A DNA stretch of 64,000 bases from CALABS01 sp050260775 (GTDB lineage: Bacteria > Pseudomonadota > Alphaproteobacteria > Rhodospirillales > Magnetospirillaceae). The stretch covers positions 28,207 to 92,206 of the forward strand of contig JBLNCP010000056.1 in the NCBI GenBank assembly GCA_050260775.1. The letters run 5' to 3'. This document shows positions 43,297-52,393 of the stretch, one piece after another. A program made the position numbers and the translations under genes. Each line of letters opens with the position of its first letter. Positions within the stretch are counted from its first letter, which is position 1. The notes beneath the pieces are model-generated. The model ran no database searches, had not been told where the DNA came from, and was given only the letters and a program-made list of their open reading frames with translations.

Positions 43297-44625
43297 TCAT
43301 ACTTCGTGCCGGAGGAAGTCGGGCAATCGCTCCAGCGCCCGGATCGGCGCCGTGTCCTCCGGATGGCCGTGCGGCACTTCATCCCATTGGCGTTCGAAGG
43401 GAACCCCCTCGCAGCGGTTGCCCACCGCCCACACCACCGAGCGCTCGTTCCACGGCTTGAAATCGGCGGGCTTCGTCCCGTGCCCCGGCTCGGGATCGCC
43501 GTGCGACGCCCACGGGCCGCTGCCGTTGTTGCGCGCGGCACGGCCGGGATTGGCGCGGATCTTGGGGTCGGGGCCGCCGTCCGGCAGCACCCCGTTGATA
43601 AAACGGTTGTTGGCCAGGACGTGGTGGAACAGGTGCGGGTTGCGGGGATCGCGATTGTCGACCAGGCGGTGGTCGACGATGGCGGTGCCCCAGTCCGGCG
43701 TGACGTATTCGTAAAAGTTCCGCGGATATTGCCGGTTGCGGTACTCGAGCGCATGCGTCCGCGCCGGGCCTCGCCGCACGAAGGTGTTGCCGACCAGGGT
43801 GGTGCGGGCCCAGGCCCCCAGGTCGACCGGCGGGAGCAGTCCGTAATAGCCGGCATCCCGGTCCGCCACGCTGTCCCAATTGGATACCCGGCATTCCTTG
43901 AGGATGGTGTGGGCGGCGTAGCACTTGAGGGCGTGGCCTTCGGCGCGGGCGGCGACGAAGGTGCAGCGCCGCGCGGTGAAGCGCTCGATATAGCCCAGGT
44001 ACATGCAGTGGGTCAGGCCGTCGCCGGTGCCGCCATGCACGAAGGTGCTGTCCTCGGCCAGCGCGATGGTGGGATCGACCGGCAGGAAGAAGCCGTTGCG
44101 GCCGCCCTCGATGCGGCAATTGCTGACGCGGATGAAGCGCAGCGCCACCCCGTGCAGCGCGTTGCCCCCCGTCCCGCCGACCAGGTGCAGGTTCTCCAAC
44201 TCGAACGACAGCGGCTGGCGGGTGCCGTTGGAAACGAACAGCAGCGCCTCGTCCCCGGGCACGAACAGGCGGGGCTTCGGGCCGCCCTTGCCGCCGCGCA
44301 GGATGATGCGGGCGCCCGGCGCGAAGCCGTGATTGGGGTTGGCCTTGAACTGCCACCACGGCAACGGGATCTCGGCGCCGGCGGGAATCTCCACCACCAA
44401 TCCGGCCGGCGAATAGTTCAACGGCTTGCCGTCCTCGAGAATGAGGGTCCGCTCGGCGCGCGAGGCCTCGACATCGAGCGGCAGCACCGGCAGATCACGG
44501 TCGGGGACCAGTTCCGGCAGTGGCCGCGTTCCCTTGGCCTCGGCGGCCAAGGGAACGCGTGCGGCCAGCGCGGCGGTGGCGGTGGCGGTGGCGGTGGCGA
44601 GCAGGAAGGTACGGCGGGTCGTCAT
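43297..44625 (-). CDS. Exported right-handed beta-helix protein
   Basis: A TAT-like signal (T-T-R-R-T-F-L-L-A, then four Thr-Ala repeats) leads a 442-residue protein. Repeated beta-helix turns (for example V-S-N-C-R-I-E-G-G-R-N-G-F) run from about 110 to 330. The fold is that of polysaccharide lyases and epimerases. Its place in the polysaccharide operon suggests it trims or modifies the polymer in the periplasm. No catalytic set can be assigned with confidence. It starts 3 nt after the glycosyltransferase stop. Confidence 0.78.
   Translation of the reverse strand: MTTRRTFLLATATATATAALAARVPLAAEAKGTRPLPELVPDRDLPVLPLDVEASRAERTLILEDGKPLNYSPAGLVVEIPAGAEIPLPWWQFKANPNHGFAPGARIILRGGKGGPKPRLFVPGDEALLFVSNGTRQPLSFELENLHLVGGTGGNALHGVALRFIRVSNCRIEGGRNGFFLPVDPTIALAEDSTFVHGGTGDGLTHCMYLGYIERFTARRCTFVAARAEGHALKCYAAHTILKECRVSNWDSVADRDAGYYGLLPPVDLGAWARTTLVGNTFVRRGPARTHALEYRNRQYPRNFYEYVTPDWGTAIVDHRLVDNRDPRNPHLFHHVLANNRFINGVLPDGGPDPKIRANPGRAARNNGSGPWASHGDPEPGHGTKPADFKPWNERSVVWAVGNRCEGVPFERQWDEVPHGHPEDTAPIRALERLPDFLRHEV
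44575..44598 (-). repeat. Hexanucleotide repeat (GGTGGC)x4 within a signal-peptide coding region
   Basis: Four perfect tandem copies of GGTGGC encode Ala-Thr pairs in the signal of the beta-helix protein. Slippage would add or remove two residues without a frameshift. Confidence 0.7.
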
Positions 44626-44628
44626 GGC

Positions 44629-45852
44629 TCAGGCCTTGAGGATGGAGGCGAACAGGTCCAACTGGCCGCGGGTGGTGGCATCCCAGTCGAAGATCTCGGC
44701 GTAGCGGCGGGTGGCGGCGCGGTCGGGCGGGGCGGCCAGCAATGCAAGGACGCCCTTAACCACCCCCGCGGCGGAGCGCTCGCCGATCAGCACGCCGGCC
44801 TCGGGAGCCCCCACCGCCTCGCGGGTGCCCCACACGTCGGTGGCCGCCACCGGGGTGCCGCAGGCCATGGATTCCAGCAGGACGTTGGCCCAGCCCTCGC
44901 GGCTGGAGGCCAGCACCAGGGCGTCGGCGGCGGAGTAGACGTGAGCGAGACGCTCGTGCGGCACCAGGCCGAGGAACAGCACCCGGTCGGACACGCCGAG
45001 GCGCGTGGCCAGCGCCGCCAGGGTCGCCCGCTCGGGGCCGTCGCCGGCGATCACCAGCGTCACCCCCGGCAGCGAGGGCAGCGCCTCGATGACGAGGTGA
45101 TGGCCCTTGCGCTCGATCAGCAGCCCGACCGACAGCAGCACGGTCCCCGTCAGCCCCAGTTCGGCCCGCGCCGCGGCGCGATCGCGCGGCTGGAACCGCG
45201 CGAGATCGACACCGTTGCGCAAAACGCGGACCTTGGCCTCGTCCACCCCCAGCTCGACCATGCGCCGCTTGAGGGCATCGCACACGGCGATGCAGCCGGC
45301 CGCCTGCCCCATCGCCCAACGGATCTGGGCACGCGGCAGCGGAAAGCGCGGCGAGTCGTTGATGTCGGTGCCGCGGGCGGTGACCACGAAGGGCTTGCCG
45401 CACTCGCGCGCCAGCAGGGCCGCCGCCACCCCGTCGGGGTAGACGTAATGGGCATCGATGAGGTCGAAATCCTGCTCGGCCCTGAGGCGCGCCACCAGCT
45501 TCTTGGCGGCCAGGTACATCAGCGTCGGGGCGATGCCCATTCCCACCTTGGGAATCACCGGATAGCGGGGATGGCGGATTTCCAGCCCCTGGCGCGTCTC
45601 GGCGTCCGGGACGCCGGCGAACACCGCCCAACGCCCGAACAGAGGATGGGCGCTGGGAAACCAGGGCACCGGCGCGACGACGCGGGCCTCGACCTCGCCA
45701 CTGGCAAGGAGGTGGCGCAGCCGGTTCTCGACGAACACGCCGTGCACCGGCTGGCGCGGATTGGGAAACAGGCTGGAGAAGACGAGGAGCCGGAAGCGCC
45801 GCACCCGCTGGCGGTGCAGCGCCGGAGCCGCGATGGTCGAGGGGTGGGTCAT
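44629..45852 (-). CDS. Glycosyltransferase family 4
   Basis: This 407-residue GT-B enzyme has S-L-F-P-N-P-R-Q-P-V-H-G-V-F-V near the start, R-G-T-D-I-N, L-R-N-G-V-D-L-A-R-F, I-A-G-D-G-P-E-R and donor-site E-G-W-A-N-V-L-L-E-S-M-A-C-G. The ATG shares a base with the sugar transferase stop (TGATG). It is the second gene of the leftward operon and probably adds the second sugar to the primed lipid (inference). Confidence 0.87.
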   Translation of the reverse strand: MTHPSTIAAPALHRQRVRRFRLLVFSSLFPNPRQPVHGVFVENRLRHLLASGEVEARVVAPVPWFPSAHPLFGRWAVFAGVPDAETRQGLEIRHPRYPVIPKVGMGIAPTLMYLAAKKLVARLRAEQDFDLIDAHYVYPDGVAAALLARECGKPFVVTARGTDINDSPRFPLPRAQIRWAMGQAAGCIAVCDALKRRMVELGVDEAKVRVLRNGVDLARFQPRDRAAARAELGLTGTVLLSVGLLIERKGHHLVIEALPSLPGVTLVIAGDGPERATLAALATRLGVSDRVLFLGLVPHERLAHVYSAADALVLASSREGWANVLLESMACGTPVAATDVWGTREAVGAPEAGVLIGERSAAGVVKGVLALLAAPPDRAATRRYAEIFDWDATTRGQLDLFASILKA

Positions 45853-47240
45853 CAGCGTGCCCCCTCGTTCCACAGCAGCACCTTGACGGTCTGCAGGATG
45901 ATGATGAGGTCGAGGAAGAGGCTGCCGTTCTTGACGTAATAGAGGTCGTAGGCCAGCTTGCGGCGGGCGTCCTCCTCGGTCGCGCCATAGGGGAAATTGA
46001 TCTGGGCCCAGCCGGTGATGCCGGGCTTCACCAGATGGCGTTCCCGGTAGTAGGGGATGCGCGAGGCCAGCGCCTCGACGAACACCGGGCGTTCCGGACG
46101 CGGCCCGACGAAGCTCATGTCGCCGGCCAGCACGTTGAAGACCTGCGGGATCTCGTCGATCCGCACCTTGCGGATCACCGCCCCCACCCTGGTGACCCGG
46201 GCATCCCCCTTGGCCGCCCATTGCGGACCGTTCTTCTCGGCGTCGACCCGCATGCTGCGGAACTTGCGGATCATGAAGGTGCGACCGTGCAGGCCGACCC
46301 GCTCCTGCAGATAGAAGACCGGCCCGGGGCTTTCCAGCTTGATCAGCAGCGCGGTCACGGCGGTGATCGGCAGCGTCAGCAAGAGGACGGCGAGGCTGAC
46401 CGCCACGTCCACCCCCCGCTTGACGGCGGCGCGCAGCCGTCCCGTCGCGAAGCCGTCCGCGTAGGCCAGCCAGCCGGGGGTGACCTCGTCGAGATCGATC
46501 TGGCCGCTTTCGCGCTCCCAGAACGAGGCGTAGTCGGTGACGCCGATACCGTCCAGCCGGCAGGCCAGCAGTTCGGACAGGGCGAAGCCGCGGCGCTCGG
46601 GCACCGCCACCACCACCTCGACGACGCGGTTCTCGCGGCAGAAGCGCACGAGATCGGCCGGCGGGATCCACAGGTCGATGCGCCGCTTGCCCTGGCGCCG
46701 GTCGACCGCGACCGCGGTGGTGGCCGGAGCGGAGCCGACATGGCCCACCGCCACGAACTGGAAGGTGCGGTCACCGAGGTCGCGCGCCAGCTGGTCGATC
46801 TTGGCGACCCGCGCCCCCGCTCCCAGCAGGAGGACGCGGCGCCGGAACAGGCCGAAGCGGTCGACCAGGCGGACGAATGCCTCGCGCAGCACCAGCATGG
46901 CGGGGAGGAAGGCCAACAACCCGGCGGCGGCCAGCTGCCAGATCGAGCCCCCGAGCACCAGGCTGGCGGCAAAGACGGCGGCCATCACCAGGGGCAACGC
47001 CACCACGGCGCGGCCGAGGACGTGCCGCAACTCGGCGAAGTGCTGGCGATTGTAGAGGCCGACCGCCGACATGCCGGCGACCGCCGCCGCCGTCACCATG
47101 ACGGCCGGCAGCTCCTGGCCCCCGCCCAAGGACGGCAGGGTTCGTCCAAAAAGGGTGATCAGGCCATACAGAAGGATCGCTTCGCAGACCGCCAGGATAA
47201 TCGCCGGTACATGCAAGTAGTGCCGAAAGAATCTCAGCAT
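45852..47240 (-). CDS. Priming polyprenyl-phosphate sugar transferase, PEP-CTERM/XrtA type
   Basis: This 462-residue protein has four N-terminal helices and a CoA-binding-like central domain. The C-terminal bacterial sugar transferase domain has K-R-G-V-D-V, I-R-K-F-R-S-M-R, D-E-I-P-Q-V-F-N-V-L and P-G-I-T-G-W-A-Q-I-N. The start M-L-R-F-F-R-H-Y at 47240 matches the TIGR03013 family; the longer upstream frame looks non-coding. It links the first sugar-phosphate to undecaprenyl phosphate. Confidence 0.9.
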   Translation of the reverse strand: MLRFFRHYLHVPAIILAVCEAILLYGLITLFGRTLPSLGGGQELPAVMVTAAAVAGMSAVGLYNRQHFAELRHVLGRAVVALPLVMAAVFAASLVLGGSIWQLAAAGLLAFLPAMLVLREAFVRLVDRFGLFRRRVLLLGAGARVAKIDQLARDLGDRTFQFVAVGHVGSAPATTAVAVDRRQGKRRIDLWIPPADLVRFCRENRVVEVVVAVPERRGFALSELLACRLDGIGVTDYASFWERESGQIDLDEVTPGWLAYADGFATGRLRAAVKRGVDVAVSLAVLLLTLPITAVTALLIKLESPGPVFYLQERVGLHGRTFMIRKFRSMRVDAEKNGPQWAAKGDARVTRVGAVIRKVRIDEIPQVFNVLAGDMSFVGPRPERPVFVEALASRIPYYRERHLVKPGITGWAQINFPYGATEEDARRKLAYDLYYVKNGSLFLDLIIILQTVKVLLWNEGAR

Positions 47241-47655
47241 GGCCGATTCGGTTCCCCGTTGTCTTCCCAAAGCAACATCGGTCTTCTCGGACCGGACAGC
47301 TTCGGGCCACCGCAACGTAGAAAGTTTCCGAGACCCGGCGTAACTGGCCTGAGGATGGCTGCGGAGCGGGTTTGTTCTCAATCGGCCCCCCCTCCCCCAC
47401 TAGGCCCTGGGGAGGCCCAAATACTCGATCGGCTCTTTTCCACTCCTACAGAGTACGACTGCTGATTTTTACGAACTCCTGCACTCATGAAATCGAGTGG
47501 TCATATGACCACCGTTCGTAGTCGTCTACCCAGTTATGACAAACAATAACCGACCGTCTGTGCCGTTGCCCCCTAGAACTGCGAACTCTTATTCATGGCC
47601 GTATTGTCACCACCAACGAGCGGTCCGCTCCAACGGGCGGCGAGGACAGAAAGCC
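47241..47655. promoter_or_regulatory. Divergent promoter region of the exopolysaccharide operons
   Basis: This 415-bp non-coding region between the leftward and rightward operons is more AT-rich near 47450-47550 than its surroundings. It carries a 16-bp palindrome (listed separately). I found no sigma-54 -24/-12 element (TGGCAC-N5-TTGC), which controls some exosortase-type loci. Confidence 0.55.
47497..47512. promoter_or_regulatory. Perfect 16-bp palindrome, candidate operator
   Basis: GTGGTCAT-ATGACCAC is fully self-complementary and lies 144 bp before the start of the Wza-like gene and 257 bp from the sugar transferase start. TGGTC...GACCA resembles GntR/FadR-type half sites, but the regulator is unknown. 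Confidence 0.45.
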
Positions 47656-48282
47656 ATGCTGAAATCTTTCGTGACGGGGGCCGTGGCCCTGGCCTCCGCG
47701 ACGGCCCTGAGCGGCTGCGGCGCCTTCTCCGGCACCTCCGAGGCGCCCATGGTCGTCGGCGCCGCAGCCGACGCGCCGATCGACTACCTGGTCGGGCCCG
47801 GCGACGAGGTGCAGGTGTTCGTCTGGCGCGCCCCCGAACTGTCGACCAAGGTGCGGGTCCGTCCCGACGGCCGCATCTCGGTGCCCTTGATCGAGGACAT
47901 GCCGGTGGCCGGCAAGCCGCCGGCCGAGGTGGCGCGCGAGATCGAGCGGCAGTTGGGCGACTACGTGCGCGATCCCAAGGTCACGGTGATGATCTCGGAA
48001 TTCGTCGGCCAGGCGAGCCGGCAGATCCGCGTGGTCGGCCAGGCCGCCAAGCCGCAGGCCATTCCCTTCCACAAGGATATGACGGTGCTCGACGTCGTCA
48101 TCGCCGCCGGCGGCCTGACGCAGTTCGCCGACGGCAACGGCGCGGTGCTGGTCCGCGGCGCCGACGGCAAGCAGGCCCGCTACCGCGTGCGCCTCGCCGA
48201 CCTGATGAAGGAGGGCGACCTCAGCGCCAACGTGCCGGTGGCGCCCGGCGACCTGCTGCTGATCCCGGAAAGCTGGTTCTGA
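47656..48282 (+). CDS. Polysaccharide export lipoprotein (Wza-like, XrtA type)
   Basis: This 208-residue lipoprotein has lipobox L-S-G-C (Cys at about 22), a polysaccharide export domain (D-Y-L-V-G-P-G-D-E-V-Q-V-F-V-W) and a SLBB domain (I-R-V-V-G-Q-A...A-A-G-G-L-T-Q-F). It ends P-G-D-L-L-L-I-P-E. It forms the periplasmic/outer-membrane export pore. The short length fits the exosortase-associated family. First gene of the rightward operon. Confidence 0.9.
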   Translation: MLKSFVTGAVALASATALSGCGAFSGTSEAPMVVGAAADAPIDYLVGPGDEVQVFVWRAPELSTKVRVRPDGRISVPLIEDMPVAGKPPAEVAREIERQLGDYVRDPKVTVMISEFVGQASRQIRVVGQAAKPQAIPFHKDMTVLDVVIAAGGLTQFADGNGAVLVRGADGKQARYRVRLADLMKEGDLSANVPVAPGDLLLIPESWF

Positions 48283-48309
48283 TCGCTGCTCGCCACGGAG
48301 GTTCCGCCG

Positions 48310-49902
48310 GTGCTGTCGGTCCTGCGCTACATCCCCATCGAATTCCACGCGCCGCTCCGCCCCTACTGGCGGCGGCGCTGGACCATCCTTGCCGTCTCGT
48401 GGGTGCTGTCCTTCCTCGGCTGGCTGGTCGTGGCGATCCTGCCCGACCGCTACGAGGCGATGACGCGGCTCTACGTCGAGACCGAAAGCCTGCTGACCCC
48501 GCTTCTGCGCAACATCACGGTCGAGACCGACCTGCAGAACCAGCTCGAGGTCATGCAGCGCACGCTGCTCAACCGCAACAACCTGGCGGCGGTGGCGCGG
48601 GCCGCCGGCTTCGAGGCCGAGGCCAAGGGCGACGTCGAGCTGGAGACCACCTACCAGCGCCTGCAGAAGAAGATCCTGGTCACCGCCGAGGGGCGCAACC
48701 TGTTCTCGGTGACCTACCGCGATCCCGATCCCGAGCGGGCGCTCAAGGTGGTGTCGTCGCTCCTGGAGATCTTCGTCGCCACCAATGTCGGGCAGACCCG
48801 CAGCAACATGGAGGAAGCGCGTTCCTTCATCGAGAACCAGATCCAGGAATACGAGAAGGAGCTGCAGGCGGCCGAACACCGGCTGGCCGACTACAAGATG
48901 CGCAATGCCGAGATGCTGACCGCGATCGGCAACAACTTCTCGGGCCGCCTGGAGACGGCGCGGCGCGAGCAGTCCGAGACCAAGATCAAGATGGACGAGG
49001 CCGTCATCGCGCGTGACCAGCTCAAGGCCCATCTCGCCACCCTCAACCGCTACATCGAGGTCGACGCGCCGCCGCAGGTGGTGATCAATGGCGGCACCAG
49101 CTCAGGAGGCTCCCTGTCCAGCCGGATCTCGGCCCTGGAAGCCGAGCTCGCCCAGCTGCGCGTCCAGTACACCGACCGCCATCCCGACGTGCTGACCGTC
49201 GAGCGGCAGCTGGAGGCGCTGAAGCGCCAGGCCGAGCGCGCCGGCATCACCGAGGGCCCGGCGCACGGACGCATGTCCAATCCGGTGTACGAGCAGGTCA
49301 ACCTGCGCCTCATCCAGGCCGAAGCCGACCTCGCCACCGCCCGGAGCCGCTACCAGGTCGCCAACGAGACCATGACCCACCTCAGCACGCTGGCGGAGAC
49401 GGCGCCGCGCATCGAGGCCGAACTGGCCGACCTCAACCGCGAGTACGGCGTGATCAAGACCCGCTACGAGGACCTGCTGGGGCGGCGCGAATCGGCGCGC
49501 ATCAGCGAGGCGGTGCAGACCAGCGGCGACCGCATCCAGTTCCGCGTCATCGACGCCCCCCACGTCCCGGCCATCCCGGCCTGGCCCAACCGGCCGCTGT
49601 TCCTCTCGGGAGTGCTGATCCTGGCCATCGGGGCGGGCGGGTTCCTGGTCTACATGCTGCAGAAGATGGACGCCACCGTCGGCTCGGCGGAGGCGCTGGC
49701 CGCCGACTTCTCGATCCGGGTGCTGGGGTTCGTTCCCGAGGTGGACAGCCCCAACCGGGCCCGCGAACGCCAGGTCAGCCTGCGGCGCTTCGCCACCGCG
49801 TCCGGCAGCCTTCTGCTCGCCTACGGCATCTTGATGGGGCTGGCGCTGTTCGCCGCCAGCCGTTGGCACGGCATCGCGCAGGGGATCACCAATGCAGGAT
49901 AG
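48310..49902 (+). CDS. Polysaccharide chain-length determinant (XrtA type)
   Basis: This 530-residue Wzz-type protein has a membrane helix at about 27-45, a long periplasmic coiled coil (about 160-400, with Q-L-R-V-Q-Y-T-D-R-H-P-D-V) and a second helix near 430-450. It also has a further C-terminal helix. The start is GTG at 48310 after GGAGG. It controls polymer length together with the kinase whose start it overlaps by 11 bp. Confidence 0.9.
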   Translation: MLSVLRYIPIEFHAPLRPYWRRRWTILAVSWVLSFLGWLVVAILPDRYEAMTRLYVETESLLTPLLRNITVETDLQNQLEVMQRTLLNRNNLAAVARAAGFEAEAKGDVELETTYQRLQKKILVTAEGRNLFSVTYRDPDPERALKVVSSLLEIFVATNVGQTRSNMEEARSFIENQIQEYEKELQAAEHRLADYKMRNAEMLTAIGNNFSGRLETARREQSETKIKMDEAVIARDQLKAHLATLNRYIEVDAPPQVVINGGTSSGGSLSSRISALEAELAQLRVQYTDRHPDVLTVERQLEALKRQAERAGITEGPAHGRMSNPVYEQVNLRLIQAEADLATARSRYQVANETMTHLSTLAETAPRIEAELADLNREYGVIKTRYEDLLGRRESARISEAVQTSGDRIQFRVIDAPHVPAIPAWPNRPLFLSGVLILAIGAGGFLVYMLQKMDATVGSAEALAADFSIRVLGFVPEVDSPNRARERQVSLRRFATASGSLLLAYGILMGLALFAASRWHGIAQGITNAG

Positions 49903-50920
49903 GGACCCGACGACCAGCCGCCCGGATTCGCTGGCCGAACGTGCCGCGCGCCGGCTGGCCCCCAACGGGCTTGCCGCCTACAAGGGGACGGTGCCCCTGC
50001 GTGACCCCACGCTGGCCGCCCAGCCGCCCGCGCCCCCCGCGCAACCCCAGCCGGTCGTCACGCCACCGCCCCCTCCACCCGCAGCGGTGGCGCCAGAGCC
50101 GGTCCGCCCCGAGGGGAGCGGCCCCACGGCCACGGCGCCATTGCGGGCCCCGACCGCGCAGCCCGCCGCTCCGCCGCCTCCGAGCGGGCCGCGCCCGGCG
50201 ATCGAGATCGACCCGGCCCGGCTGCGCGCCGCCGGATGCATCGCCCCCCGCGGCGGCCAGAGCCGGTTCACCGAGGAACTGCGCATGATCAAGCGCCACC
50301 TGATCAAGACGGCGGAGGTGCCCGAGCCCGGGCGGGCCTCGCCGCGGGTGGTGATGGTCACCAGCGCCGGCCCGCGCGAGGGCAAGACCTTCTTCGCCGT
50401 CAACCTGGCGCTCAGCCTGTCGCTGGAACGGGAGATGTCGGTGGTGCTGGTCGACGCCGACAGCCACGGCCACGGGCTGGTCGACCTGCTGGGCGTCCCG
50501 CGCGAGCCGGGCCTGTCGGACCTGCTGGTCGACACCGACCTCAAGGCCGCCGACACCCTGCTGACCACCTCCATCGCCAACCTGCGGATCCTGCCGCCCG
50601 GCATGCCGCGCGCCAACACCGTCGAACTGCTGGCGTCCCGGCGCATGGCCGATCTGGTCGGGCAACTGGGCAGCCGCACCCCCGGCGTGATGGTGGTCAT
50701 CGACACCCCCGCTGTCCTGGCCAGTGCCGAGGCCTCGGTGCTGGCGGCGCTGGCCGGCCAGGTGGTGGTGGTGGTCGAGAAGGACCGCACCTCGCGCAGC
50801 GCCCTGAAACGCACGCTTTCCCTGCTCGAACCATGCCCTAAGGTCGGTTGCGTGCTCCGGCTGCCGGTGGCAGACATGGACCTCCAACACGGGCATAGAG
50901 CCGAAACGAATGAAACCTAG
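49892..50920 (+). CDS. BY-kinase-like ATPase (XrtA-associated tyrosine autokinase family)
   Basis: This 342-residue cytoplasmic ATPase has Walker A G-P-R-E-G-K-T (160-166), Walker A' V-L-V-D-A-D-S and Walker B V-M-V-V-I-D-T-P. The first 105 residues are Pro/Ala-rich and disordered. Unlike classical BY-kinases the C-terminus lacks a Tyr cluster; the only Tyr I see is Tyr30. It may phosphorylate other proteins or act only as an ATPase switch for the chain-length protein. Confidence 0.85.
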   Translation: MQDRDPTTSRPDSLAERAARRLAPNGLAAYKGTVPLRDPTLAAQPPAPPAQPQPVVTPPPPPPAAVAPEPVRPEGSGPTATAPLRAPTAQPAAPPPPSGPRPAIEIDPARLRAAGCIAPRGGQSRFTEELRMIKRHLIKTAEVPEPGRASPRVVMVTSAGPREGKTFFAVNLALSLSLEREMSVVLVDADSHGHGLVDLLGVPREPGLSDLLVDTDLKAADTLLTTSIANLRILPPGMPRANTVELLASRRMADLVGQLGSRTPGVMVVIDTPAVLASAEASVLAALAGQVVVVVEKDRTSRSALKRTLSLLEPCPKVGCVLRLPVADMDLQHGHRAETNET

Positions 50921-52376
50921 ACTATATGCAGCGGCCATCGGTATGGTCTCGATCGGCGCCGGCGCGCCCGCCCTTGCCGGCGACTGGACCGTCCGTCCGG
51001 CGATCCAGGTCGACGAGAAGTGGAGCGACAACGTCTACACCACGGCGCACGACAAGCAGTCGGACTTCATCACCTCGGTGATGCCGGGCATCCAGGTGGA
51101 GGGCCAGGGCGGCGGCGTGAAGGCGGCGCTGAATTACGACATCGCCTACGATCATTACGCCGAGAACAACGACCTCGACGGGTTCAGGCACGACGGCATG
51201 GGCCTGGCCGAGGCCGAGCTGCTCAAGGACCTGTTCTACCTCGACCTGCGCGGTTCGGTGAGCGAAGAGGAACTGGACGCCATCGACCCGACGGCGGCGG
51301 GCGGTCGCACCACCGCGGCCAACCGCGTTCGCCTGGGCGCCTACACCTTCATGCCGAACCTGCGCCACAGCTTCGGGCCATGGGCGCTGGGCCTGGCCAG
51401 CTATCGCCATTTCGGCACCAAGTACTGGCCCACCGCCAATGTCGACCTCACCGGCCAGGTCGAGGACAGCACGGGCGACGGCGGCAGCATCCAACTGCGC
51501 AGCGGCGAGAATTTCTCCCGCATCCTGTGGGAAGTCACCGGCGACACCATGCGGGTCGAGCGCGGCGGCCGCATCTTCACGGCCACCGGCGAGCAGCTGC
51601 GCGGCGAATACCGCCTGAGCCCGCAATGGGGCATCCTGGCGCATGGCGGCCACGACTACATCAACGACGACGGGCTCGACAGCAACACCTACAGCGGCCC
51701 CTTCTACGGCGGCGGCCTGCATTGGACGCCGGCCGAAAAGTCGGACCTCCGGGTCGAGGTGGGGCGACGCTACAATGTCGTCGACATCGGCGTGCGCGGA
51801 AACTTCCAGCTGGGGGCGTTCACCACCCTGCGGCTGCTGCACGACACCACGGTGACCACGGAAGCGCAGACCATGGCCGATGCCCTCGGCGTGGTCGAAC
51901 GCGACGAGATGGGGCACTTCATCGACCCCTTCTCCGGGCTGCTGGCCGACCCCGCGGCGACCCCGTTCAACCGCACCGACTCGGTGTTCAAGCTGCGGCG
52001 CAGCCAGGGTTCGCTGACCTGGCGGCATCACCGCGACACCATCTCCCTGGTCGGCCGCTACATGACCCGCCAGGACATGGTGGGCCCACAATCGGCGAGC
52101 TCGGAGGCCACGGCCGTAACCGGCACGGTGGTGTGGACGCACCAACTGACCGAGCGGCTGTCCGGCACCGCCCGCCTGGCCCGCGACCAGATCCTCAATG
52201 CCGCGATCGCTTCGCGCGAAGGCGTGAAGTACCGAGCCTCGTTCGACTTGGCATACCAACTAACTGATAGGGCCCAGGTCGTGGCAGGGTACCGTTACGT
52301 CGATAGCCAACGTGAGAACCGAGATAACGTTGCTGAAAATATGATAGGTATTGGCCTGCGTTATTCCTTAAACTAG
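50910..52376 (+). CDS. Outer-membrane beta-barrel protein (PEP-CTERM-system associated)
   Basis: A signal peptide (to A-L-A-G near residue 24) precedes many amphipathic strands alternating polar and aromatic residues. It ends N-M-I-G-I-G-L-R-Y-S-L-N, the aromatic-rich end expected of a barrel strand. At 488 residues it matches the TIGR03016-type protein. It probably forms part of the secretion route. The start overlaps the kinase gene by 11 bp. Confidence 0.85.
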   Translation: MKPRLYAAAIGMVSIGAGAPALAGDWTVRPAIQVDEKWSDNVYTTAHDKQSDFITSVMPGIQVEGQGGGVKAALNYDIAYDHYAENNDLDGFRHDGMGLAEAELLKDLFYLDLRGSVSEEELDAIDPTAAGGRTTAANRVRLGAYTFMPNLRHSFGPWALGLASYRHFGTKYWPTANVDLTGQVEDSTGDGGSIQLRSGENFSRILWEVTGDTMRVERGGRIFTATGEQLRGEYRLSPQWGILAHGGHDYINDDGLDSNTYSGPFYGGGLHWTPAEKSDLRVEVGRRYNVVDIGVRGNFQLGAFTTLRLLHDTTVTTEAQTMADALGVVERDEMGHFIDPFSGLLADPAATPFNRTDSVFKLRRSQGSLTWRHHRDTISLVGRYMTRQDMVGPQSASSEATAVTGTVVWTHQLTERLSGTARLARDQILNAAIASREGVKYRASFDLAYQLTDRAQVVAGYRYVDSQRENRDNVAENMIGIGLRYSLN

Positions 52377-52393
52377 GGAAACCGGGGAGCGCG

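Noticed and set aside
43291..45939. Plus-strand open frame of 882 codons
   Set aside because: It is antisense to the beta-helix and glycosyltransferase genes, and its low-complexity composition is typical of shadow frames.
47241..47655. Sigma-54 promoter for the polysaccharide operons
   Set aside because: No TGGCAC-N5-TTGC element is seen in either orientation. TGGCAC matches at 35197 and 60997 lack the second half.
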